Of a DNA stretch of 64,000 nucleotides, positions 1-12,000 are shown piece after piece. Within the stretch, counting starts at the first letter, position 1; each line of letters opens with the position of its first letter. Source of the DNA: Sherwoodlollariibacterium sp049275655. GTDB taxonomy: Bacteria; Omnitrophota; Gorgyraeia; Gygaellales; Profunditerraquicolaceae. Under the pieces are notes generated by a model. The model had not been told where the DNA came from. It made no database searches and was given only the letters and a program-made list of their open reading frames with translations. The position numbers were made by a program, and so were the translations under genes. The DNA lies in NCBI GenBank assembly GCA_049275655.1, contig JBASUY010000003.1, positions 37,564 to 101,563 of the forward strand, written 5' to 3'.

Positions 1-3000
1 ATCTCCATGATGAGTGCCTTTATTACGCGTATTTGAATCCATGCCTGAGCCTAAATTATAATTAAGCCCACCGTAAGATTGCGGAGTAGTAGAATCGTAT
101 TTACTATGCACGTCCTTACCAAACTTATAACGACTTGCTTCAGCTATAACCCCATCAGAAAACTTATAGAAAGCCTCTATTCCTTCTAAATTAAACCTAT
201 CTTTTAAAACCTTAGCTATGTCCTTCCAAGCAAGAGTATCTTTTATGCTATCATATATACTCCTTAAAGCCTGCCCTGAAGCTAACTTGTCTACAACAGA
301 AGAGAACGGCGTTTCCTTCTGTACTTCTTGGTCAAAGGCATTGGTTATTTTTAACTTTGCATCCCTTAATCTCTTGGTTAAAGTGATAAGGAAATCTACT
401 ATAGCATCATATCTAGGCTGCAATTCCGGAATCGCCTCATAAAATCCCGATTCGGATATCTCATGAGAAGGCCTGCCTAATAAAGCATTAAAGTCATCCA
501 CGCGTACTGTATCTATCCTCTGTTGCCAATCTACTTCATAACCCGCAAACTGAAACTTACGACCCATCTCACGGTGACTTACCGCCGCAGCATCAAGTAA
601 GGTTATTTTTACTCTAGCCTTAGGATTTCTAACTATCCCGTACTCCCCTGAAACATCTTTAAGAGGAGTATAAATATGCTTGTTTTGGTCATTTACGCTT
701 AATCCTGAATCAGGAGCGCGTAAAACCCGAACATCAATCTCTCCTCTATCTATTAAACGCTTAACAAAAACATCATCTAAATAATTTTTAGCTAACTGCT
801 CTTCAGCTAGATGAACTTCACCGGATAATTTGCCCTTAAAAAGTAAACTGTATAGGCCTATCCATTTAATCTTCTGCTCCATAGCTATAGAAACCATCGA
901 AGCAGCTGTCTTACCCTGGCCTAAAGCAAGAATTGTTCCAATCTTTCCTAAAATAGTTTGTAACACAGTAGTAGCTATTTGGCCTTCACTATAGTAAGCC
1001 CCTGCTACCCGAAAAGCTTCACCTAAGGCTTTTCTCATTATTATTTTTTTAGGGTTAATTTTATCTGAAATACGAGTGAGGAGACTTTCTTGGCGAGCCA
1101 GAGATTCTGCTGGTAATGAAAATCCTAAATCTACTGCTACTTGCCTTTCAAGGCGCATACCCCGACTGACATCTTTATCGCTTGTATTAAGTTTATATTC
1201 TTGCTTAGCTTGTGGTCCGTTATCAGCAATTAATAAATCCGGGGCGAAAAAAACAGGGGTACTTGTTCTTTGGGTAACTGGCGGAGCTCTTGGCATTGTC
1301 GCTGAATACTCGGAAACTAAACTAGAAATTGCTGTTAATTGAGGCGCTAATCTTCCTGAAAAAGCTGGTAATTCTAACGGCGATACTAAATCCGGCAAAG
1401 ATGCCTGCGAGTGCGCCTGTTGCGCAAAGTTTAAAAGCTTTTCTGCTGCTGCCCCACCTTGCTGTAATACAGGAACGATGTACCCGGAGCGAAAAGCTAA
1501 AGGAGATTGGTTTAAACTATGCGCTAACCCTCTCCAAGCACTAACCTCATCAGCTTCGTGTGATACCAAAGGAATACTACCAAGAGAAATTCCGGGCAGC
1601 TGCTGCACCTGGCGGCGGAAAGAATCGGAATCCACATAAATACGCCCCAGCCCATTATAACTACCGATTCCGGCATGGCCTCTGGTACCGGTTAATATCC
1701 TTAATAGAGGTATGGAGAAAACAGAATAGGCTTCATTTCCTCTTTGTACAGAACCTCTTAATTTAGCAAACCCTAAAACAAAACCATTAAACCAAATTAC
1801 AAAATTTATCCAACTATGACGCAAGGTGCTTGTTGGGCCTTGGTCTGAAATATTAATTCCGACTCTACCTAATTTATCCACGTTTAATTGATTAAAAGGA
1901 TTAACCCAATTAGATGGAGTTTTACTCTCTAATAAGGATTTAATGCCTGATAAAGCACTTTCAAAATCAGTCCGCATTAAACGAACTAATGTTTCTGCTG
2001 AAACACCTATTTTACTTGGTAGGGCCGCATTATATAAAATTAAATTTCGTCCAAATCTTTTTACCGGCATACTAAGGTTAGGAATTGGTATTGCAGAAAA
2101 CTTAAATGGGTTATGGCTATAAAGAACAACGCGATGGAATATACCCGAAGGTACAGATGCCCCATCTTTGGTTTTAAGTCCTAATACACTAATCGGAGGA
2201 ATTTCTTTATGACGTATATACTTATAAAGTCCTTTACCTCCTAAATTCATCCAAACTAGATTAGCCGCTTGATAATGACTGCTTAAATTTGCAACACCAT
2301 TTACGATAGATCGTGCTAGGTTTAACGGAATCAAGGGTATTGCTAAAGTAGGAACTAAATAGGCTCCGAAAGATAAAGCGCTAATTGGCATATCTTCACC
2401 TTCTCTTCTATACCCTAAAGCATTTATTAAATTTTGATAATATATATCATTTACTAATGGGATTTTAGGCAGAGAATACTCAATAGTAAATTGTGCAGTA
2501 TCCCCGCTAAACATAACTTTACCTACCTGTCCGTCAATTTTGCCCTCTGTAACTACTCCCCTCTGATTTATGCCCGTAACTGTTAAAACTTTTTCTCCAA
2601 ATTGATATGCCTGCCCTATCACTGCTCCCGGATGAGAAGTAGCAGCTCCGGATTGATAAGCTGAAAAACTTCCTGTTGAAGTAGGTAAATTATTAAATGT
2701 CTGTAAAGAAAGAAGAGGGGGTAATTTAGAAGAAGATTGGTTTTCTGTAGCCGGAACCACAGACTGTTCCGAAATAAATTGATTAACAGAAACTCCTGAA
2801 CTAGCTTCTCCCATGTTTATAACATGCTCAACTACCGGCATGTTAAGAGTCTCTGCTTTTGCTGCAGTAAAAGAACTCATTAACCCTCCTCCTAGTAGCA
2901 TGGTTGCTACAGAAATTGCCCTAAAATTAGATAAAAACCTTCCGAGTAAACCCGGGCGTGCTGGAATCCCTGTTTGTCCAGTAGGGGCAGCTAAAGAAGC

Positions 3001-6000
3001 ATTAGTTGTTGATGCACCAGCTGAATTAGCAGGGGTTAACATACTATTAAGTATGTTATTAATACTCTTAGCGTCACCTTTAAGTTCCGCATCAATATAG
3101 ACAGCTTGTCGGCTACCATTTCTATCTAAAGATAAATGATAATTTAATCCTGTACGAGCTTCCAATCCTTCGGAGAAATAAACAGGTAAACGGTATTCCC
3201 CTATTGTGGATAATTCTGCATTACCTGATGATCCACCTCTAGCAATAAGATTAAGTGCATTGTTATACGCTTCGAAGATTTTTCCCTGAAGAACCATATC
3301 CCCGGACTGGCGAGCCAATTTAGAAGCTTCACTAAAAGAATTTTGCCATACTTGAGCTTCTGCCCCACTTGCTGCCTGAGCAAGCCCGAGATTTAAATAA
3401 GTTGAAGCTGAAGGATTAAGTTTTACAGCAAGGTTAAAATAAGCCTGCGCCTTTTTAAGCTCCATTGCTCTTTGTACTCTTTGTTCAGGGCTCTGCATAT
3501 AGCCAGCATTTATATAAAATATTCTCCCCATTTCCATGGCTTGATTTACTATCTCAGCTCTTGAAGTAACCGCGCGCTTCTCAGCTAGATTAAAATACCT
3601 ATTAGCCATATCAACGTTCCCGGCATTTAAAGACTGCCTGCCTAATTCAAATGCACGTTTAGCTGCATTATCTCTAATTGTAATCAAACGTAATGTATGT
3701 ATATCTTGCGCTAATTGCTCATTTCCAGAAGCTCTAGCAGATAATTCTCTGGCACGTAAATCGCTAGAGACCGTATCTTTGTTGTTCGCCCCCTGCCAAT
3801 TGCGGAATTCTTTATTAACCTCGCTTAACTTAGCAGCCGCATTAAAATCACCCGGGTTCGATAATACAGATTGTGCTAATTGATTATAGGCGCTACTTAA
3901 TCGCGCCGGATCTGCCTTACCGGTTATTAAATTAATATTTAAGCCCAACCCTGAAACCATATTATAATAACCTTGGTTTTTTTCGCTAAGCGTCTTATGC
4001 ATACTCGGCATAAGATAAAAAAGCCCTGCCCACCCACCTATCATTCTCTCTTTCTGACTCATACCGGTTGCAATCTGCTCCCTTACTGTAAGGAAAGAAT
4101 AGTCTTCTCCTAATTTTACAGCACCTTTAAATTCATCCGGAATATTCGGGATCTCTTTAATATTCAGCCCTGAAGGCGCAGATATAACTTGCCCATTGGC
4201 AAGCTTCCAATATGCTGATTTACCTGCATTAGGATCTATGCTGTCCGGATTTGTTACAACCGGCAAACCAACCCTTCTTGTTGAGCCAAGCTCTAAAGCA
4301 TATTCAATCAAGCTTACCTTTGCCGCTACCCAAGATAAAGAAACGGGTTCATAAAGTAAGTGTTTTAATACGGAATTACCCGTTAAATATTGAGTAAAAG
4401 CATAACTACGTAATCCTACCTCCCTAGGAGTACTAACCATTACCCCGGCAAGTAGCGGTCCTAACAAAACACCGGTTTGCGGAGCAGAGAGAAGCGCTTC
4501 TCTTATTGTTTCATTAAACCACCGTGTAGTTTTCCAATTCCTAATATCAGAAGAAACAAATATCCGCGCTAAATCCTTAACTTCATGATTAGGGTTATCA
4601 CTAAAGAAATACCCGGGTAAATATATGTTTAACAGCGTGCCATGCGGCATATTAAACTTTCCGCTAAAGTATCCTTCTTTAGAAGTATTCTCAAGCGTAT
4701 GAATTATAGACCTATAAAAACCTGAGTATACTGGGAACTGCGCGCTTATTAAAAGCCATTTTAATCCACTGGTAGCAGAGTAAGCAAAAAGCCTCTCTGC
4801 TCCGCTTAACATTAAAGAATCAAACCCTGCTGCCGTCTTAGCTGTTACCCCTGGGGTTAACGAACCAAACTTACTATTTACCTGAGTAGCTTGTGTACCA
4901 ATTTTACCTAATGCAGAAGCTCCTACAGCTCCCCAAAACCAACCTCTAAAAGCAGCAGCTAATGTTCTACCTAATATATTATACCCCGCTTCTCCTCTGC
5001 GCGATAAATCAATACCTCTTGCCGCAAAATCATTGCCAAAATCTCCGCCTATTAAATGGCCAATATAACCCTTACCTATTTGCGCAACAACATTTACCCC
5101 TGCGCCTAAACCACCTGCCAATACTCCATACCTAAATATACCTTCTAATGACCTACGTGCAAAACTTGACCCCTCATAAATTGAAGTCTTACCCGTAAGA
5201 TATTTCGAACCCGCTAACCCACGCAGGAAAAGCGCATAAACCATTACATCGTATACACCACTCATATTCTCCGCGCTTGTTAAATTCTCCCAATAAGACT
5301 TACCATTGTTCATACTTAATGCTCCGAGATACATCCTCGCCGCCCCAGCAGTTATAGGCCAAGTAAAATAGCTAATAGCCTTGGTAGGAGAATAATATTT
5401 TCCAATGGCTTGAACAAGCCCACTATTAGGAAATATCGTATTTATACCTGCACCCAATCCATAAATAAACCCAATCTTCCCTGCAGTTAAGCCAAACGGA
5501 TTTTTTGGATCATGAAAACCTGTAGTTAAAAACTTACCTGTATAGTACCTAAACCCTTGTGTATTATCAGCGCCTGTGCGCCAAGCATCGGTTATAACTC
5601 CCCAACCTCCTCCGGCAGTGCCAAATTGTACCCCATAATTAAGAGCTGTTAAAAATACAGCTCCTGTTTTTAAGGTATTAATTCCTGCTACCTTTAATAT
5701 CCCAGAAGCTTTAGTAGTAGGAGAGCTTATTAATGTTGAATTGTTTACTGTATTTGTCAAGCTACCGATTCCTACTCTCAATGTATTTGCTAAAAACAAG
5801 GCTGCAAACACTCTTTCTGTTTGCGGTAGAGTCAACCATTTTCCGGTATTTATTTTTGACCCTAACTGCGCTATACCTACACCCAATCCAGCAACCGTAG
5901 TTGAGCTCAAGATAACGCCACCTGTCTTAGCTAAGAAAGAACCGCTTGCCCACTTTAAGGTATTTGGGGCAAAAGGATTAACCACAGTATTAATAAATCT

Positions 6001-9000
6001 TCCTGTAGGAGTATTCCCAAATGCGACCCTTCCTGCAGGAAGACTAGCGGCTAAAACATTTCTAGCTAACAACCCTACCGCAGCGCCTATACCAACATGT
6101 CTACCCCAATTTTTTCCAAACCATTCTCCGGTAACATTTCTATTATATATTAATCCACCCGTGGCTCCAACCGCGGCCGAACCGACATTATAAGCAATGG
6201 CTGCTCCCGTGGTAGTTACCTTTGCTCCCACTAAAGTACTCATTACAGGGCTCAACGCCTGAAAAGCCCCGTAAGTTCCATATCCTTTCCCCAAAGATAC
6301 TACGTTATCACTAAAACTCTGTAAATGTCCAGTAGCAAGCACTGAATTAACCTGATTAGTTGCAATAAATAATCTTGCCCAATTTTGGCCGCCTACTAAA
6401 GTCTTAGTTAAAAAACCTGTTCCTCCGGCTAACTTTGAGCTAACACCAGACGGTATCAACATTGCCCAAGTATTGGCGCTTAATTCTTCAGAGCTGGTAA
6501 AATTTCCGCGTAAATCATTAAAAACAGTTAACCCTAAACCCGTACTTTCTGTCCAAGCTAAAGTACTCCAAAAAGGAGCGTTAGCTCCTAAAAAGCCTGC
6601 AGCACTTCCTCCTAAATTACCAATACCTAAAACTCTTGCTCCAACTACAGTCTCCAGGAATATTTCACTTACATGTCCAATATAGTATAAAGATTTCTGC
6701 CAACCGCCAGCATCATAATTAGCCTGAGCTGGATCCCAAGCGCCTTCCCATGTTTCCCCGGCAACTCCCAATAGCGCACTTCCTATCTCTGTATATTTAG
6801 CACCAGAAACAATACCAGACAATCCAATTACCCCTGTTTTAATAGCCTGCCAACCGCTCTTTGTCTCTGTTTCGCCTGTCAAAATTCCATACGCCGTTTG
6901 GTTTGAAGCATCCCAATAATTTTTATAATTATTCTCACCTTTTACTAAATAGTCATATGTCCCTACTACTCCAGAAACAATGGCTTGCGTACCAACCCAT
7001 ACAATTCCACTCTTGGCAAGATCAATAGCTATACCTCCCCCTTCAACCACTCCTCCGGGAAAAGACTCAACTATTTGCCTAAGATCACTCTTCAAATAAT
7101 CAGGCCTATTAAAGAATCCTATTCCCTTAGCATCAGAGATGTTGGAAAGTGTAGTATCTACATTATTAAGATATATAAGTGCGGTTTGACTAATCAAAGG
7201 ATCACTCGTTAAAGCTACAGCATAATTTTGTATAAATGTTTTTTGATCGTTTGATGCTCTAACTCCAATGTTATAAGCATCCTCGATCTCTCCTCTACTC
7301 ATCATATATAAATTTTGACTAATATAGTTAGAATCTATCATCTGCGACAAACCTGACCTATCCTCTAAATAGGCATCGATCATAGTATTTAGGCTTTTTA
7401 TACCTGGATCGGTCAAGGCAAAACTTACCTCTGCCTGCTGGTTTTGTTGCGGGTCAATCAATTGATCCTCAACCAGAATATATCCAGTAACCCCATGAAC
7501 GTTATTTACTCCAGAAGCAGCATTTCCTGACAGAACTTCAGCTATAGCTGCTACTTGCGATTTTTGCTCATTAATAGTCCTAGCTCTATCGTTAATTACA
7601 TTTTTTATTGCTACGATCTCCGCAGTTTCAGGCTGTATTGAATCAACAATTACAAAAGCTGCAGGCCGATTATCCAATTCAACAAGACGATCTCCCAAAA
7701 CAGAAGTAGAGGTTGATCTATATAAATTTTCGTATGCTTTAATTAATGCATTCGCAGCATCTTTCTGTTGACTTGCAGCAGAATTACCCGATAGCCATGA
7801 AGTTACCTTTTTCCAAATGCTCTGTTGCGTATTACGGGCTTGGTTCGCCCTCTCCAAATTTGCTTCCGCCAATTCAACATCTTGACGCAATTGACTAAAA
7901 CCACCCTGCGCATCCTCATTAATATCATAATCCTTACTTAAATAACCTAAATTTTGCAGCTGTGTTGCAATTTCAGAGTTTCGCTGCATAACAAGTGCGT
8001 TCTCTCCTTCAATTCTAGCTTTCTCTGTTAAGTAATTCTGGTAACCTTGAGCTTGTGCTATAGCACCAGGCTGACTCATATCCGCTAAAGTACCTGTACG
8101 CATATCCCAAATCTTACCGGTATTTACATCAACTGCAAACCCCGCATTCTGGTCTTCAGTAAAATTACTAAATCTAAGTTCGCTACCTGCTTTATCAAAA
8201 TACTTTACCGAACCTTCAACGGGATTAATATCCATTGCCCCGGTTTTGCTATTAGCAGTTATTGCCCATGTTGCTTTTATTGTTAAATCTCCCTGCGTTT
8301 TTTCTCCTTGATACTCATCTGCCTGAATCTGCATCTGTCCATCGGTAACAGTAACTATTCTATCTGTTCCAACCTGTAAACTTAAATCACCGTATTTAAC
8401 ATTGCCGTTAGAATTGTAAGTAAACGAAGACCCTACTGCCATTGCCAAAGGATTAACCCCCTGTTCACTGATAGACGCGGGAACCTCTCCGGCTTCCTGA
8501 GCAGTAAGTACTCCCAATTGGTTATCCATTTTACCTATATTATGAGTATTGGCTAAAACAACAGTTCCCCCTGGAGATGATACCCCAAACTCTGAAGCCA
8601 CTACTTCTTTCCCTGGTTCAACTATACTCATACCGGAAACTAAATAATAAGGCCTTTCTGTTCTTATGGAATCGGCTATTTGATAAGCCATAGCACTTTC
8701 ATAATCCGAGAAGCTCTGCCCTCCCACATTGTAATTTACCCCGTCAAAATAAACTCCTGAGCCAAGGTCAATACCATTACCCCCTATTGTCTGTACGCCG
8801 TTTATCTGGGCAGTAACGTGTTTGGCTGTAAAACTTAATTCCCCATTCTTCCTTTGATAAATATCAAAAAGTCCTTGAGCAAAACGAGTCTCCGCAGGCA
8901 TCTCCCATGTTCCATTGTTATTAATACGATAAGAAACAACCATATCGTTATAAGTTTCAATTTCTCCTCCATCAAAAGTAAACGCCCTACGATAAGTTTC

Positions 9001-12000
9001 AAAACCTCCACTACTTAAGAAAGTCTTTGAAATCATTCCTCCGTTCTCAATAACTCCACCCTGCCTAAAAGTAAAACTGTTACTTTCGTTTGCTTGATCT
9101 GCACCAAGATAAGTTAAAGTAATATTCCCGCTTTCGTTTTTTGATAAACCCCATGGTAAAGCGTTATCATCAGTAACCTCGTTTGCGCTATTCCGCGTAG
9201 CAACATTTGCCCAAGTTAAATTAGCTGCTTGCGCTATAACATTAATTCCAACTCCTCCGTCATCTGTCGGCTGAAGAGAAACAAGAGTTGGCTCTTCTAT
9301 TTTTATCAATCCTCCATCATTAGATACCTTGGTATATTTATAGTCAAAAGGCAAGGCTAATTCTTGACCATTATCGATAACTTCTCCTGTACTTATTGAC
9401 TGCAGACCGGGAGGAATAATGCCTACGCCACTAAACCCATAGAAAACCTGCTCATCTTTTGCTTTCTGGAAAGTAAGCGACTTGGTAATACCATTTTCTT
9501 GAATCCCAAAAAATTTGCCGTATTCACTATTATTAAAACTAAAATCTGAAGCAATCTGCCACTGCCATTCGCCTGTTATTGGGTCCTGCAATTGGCTATC
9601 AAAAGCTACTACTTGCTTATTAAGAAACCTATCAACACTAGCGTTTAAACCATCGACATTGCTGGCAACCCTCTCTGGCTGGATCTGTGCGTTTTTGTAA
9701 TATGTCTCGAGTAACATAGTGGCATTTTCCATCCTGCCTTTATCACCAATGGAAATTGGCCTATCAACTACATTCGAACCCAAAGTACTAAGCGTAGAAT
9801 TACCAAACTTATCATTTCCTATCTGATAAGCAATCTGGTTACTTCTGTAATGTCCGAGCCCTATTTCTTCGTGGCTTACAGTTGTAGCTTCAGATGACCA
9901 TAATCTTGCTCCTGGAGTAAAGACCACGGCATCAGTAGTCCCTACATCTACAATAACATTTCCAGAATTTGGATCGGTTGCAAGTATAATCGGTCTTTGT
10001 CCCGTGGCAATATTAAATGCGTCAACCACATTATTATTAGAGTCGATAAGCTTTTGAGATTCACTAACATGCAGATTAACATAAGAGCCAAAGGGTTCTG
10101 ATGCTTGGCCCCCATCAACCCCAGCTCTCTGCGCAGGAAAGATTGTTGTACCGCTCTTTTCATCAGTAAGGAATGCTACTGTTCCATCAAAATTACCTTG
10201 TATGGATTGTGTAGTTAAGCCGCTTGAAGCCATACCAGAAATATTTCCACCTACTGCTACATAATTGTCATTACCGATACCGGAAATTCCTAAGTAATTG
10301 CTGAAAGTGTTGCCTGTATTATAAAGTTCAGCATAAGTACCTGTGGCGTTGCTATCGGTTATCCTAAGAAGCTCCCCATCTGCTGCGCTGAAAGTAGCTT
10401 TACCGTCCTTTGCTTTAATACTCATCCAATGCCTACCGCTCTCGCCTGTAGCACTCACACTACCGAAATCAACGGTAACGCTTGTGTTATTGCCCAACGC
10501 ATATAGCTTCTGTGAACTACGCGCTAAATCTGGATTTGAAACATCCAAGTCTATTGGAGTTTTTGTCTGAATTCCTCCGGTAATAGTTGTTCCCTCGAAA
10601 TACTTCTGTATAACAGTACTACCTGTATCAAGGGCCCCCACATTTAAGAGCATCTGACCATCAGTGCCAATTGTTACATTATAACCTCCATTAAAATCTC
10701 CACTTGATACTGCCCACTTTTGCAATCTATCTTCAGGACCAATCCTAGTAATACTATCTCCGGCGTACCCATAAACCATATCACCGCGGGAAACTACGAT
10801 TCCATCCTGGTTAATCTTTGCCGCCGCACCCTCTCTAGTCAGGTCAAAATTAAAATACTCATCATCCGCACCAGTTGTATATCCTCTATATGAGCCAAAC
10901 TCGTTAATTCCTCCGGACAAATCATCCCCCAGCTTCCGGCCAAGACTTGTGTTAATTGAGGCGGAGTAATTCCTTATTGTGCCCTCATAAGCCCACCCTC
11001 CTGAAACCCCTAAGCCGCCTTTCCCATCACCGACAAAAACAACATCAGCTAATACTTCTCCTCCTATATCATCAACTCCTCTAGTCCCCATAATTACAAA
11101 CTCTACCGGTTGATCAGCAAAAGGGTTATTCCTTACTGAAGAGAAAGGAGAATAGAATTGGTTTAATCCTGCTCCAACCGAAGCTTGAAGAATATCAGAA
11201 CGAAAAGCATCAATACTGCTTAGCGTAATCTGGCTCATATTTACCAAATTACCGTTATTGTATGCATAGATGTTTTCGCCGTCTTTACTAGTAAACAAAT
11301 TAGTATATCTCCAAACGTTTGATGCATCCCAGTTACCAGAAACCGCTAGATAAGCATTGGAGATCTGCCCTCCCGTACTTAGTCCTAAAGTCAAAAATGT
11401 CTGGGAAGTAACAACATTAGAAAAAACATCTACTATTTTAAAATTTGTAGCATTCATATACTCCCCTGCTGAGTTTCTAGCAAGGTTATTTGTATCAATA
11501 ATAATCTCTTGGGCTCTTTTCATACCGCCATAGTCAACATTGGTTACAAAAGATAACGGAAGAGCAAAAAACTGTCTAACCTCTGGCCCAAAGGTAGCAA
11601 TAGTACCCATCATATTGTTAACCGTACTCTGCTGGTAAATATCATGGGCGATCTGACCCCATCCAGCCATAAAATTACCAAAAGCACTGGTATCTATATC
11701 ATCACTAACTAAATAATACCTCCCATCTTTATACATAGCCCACTTCTTACCATTGTCATCATAATAATAGCTACTATTTGCATCTCTCGTCAGCGTAGCT
11801 ACCGTACCATTACTTAGTGTAACATCTACAGTCATGCCATCTGCGCTTGCTACGCCATCACGCAACTGCTTTTGCATCTGCTGCTGCAGAAGTTCAGGAG
11901 TCTGAGGCCTAAAGGTACTTACAAGCGTATTCATATATGAAATGTCATTATATAAACCTTCCCCCTTACCGAGATATCCGGCACTAAGAACATTCATCCC

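Noticed and set aside
5741..6193. Plus-strand 150-codon frame
   Set aside because: It lies antisense within the giant gene; its composition (Pro/Ala/Asn-rich without motif) is the shadow of the coding frame.
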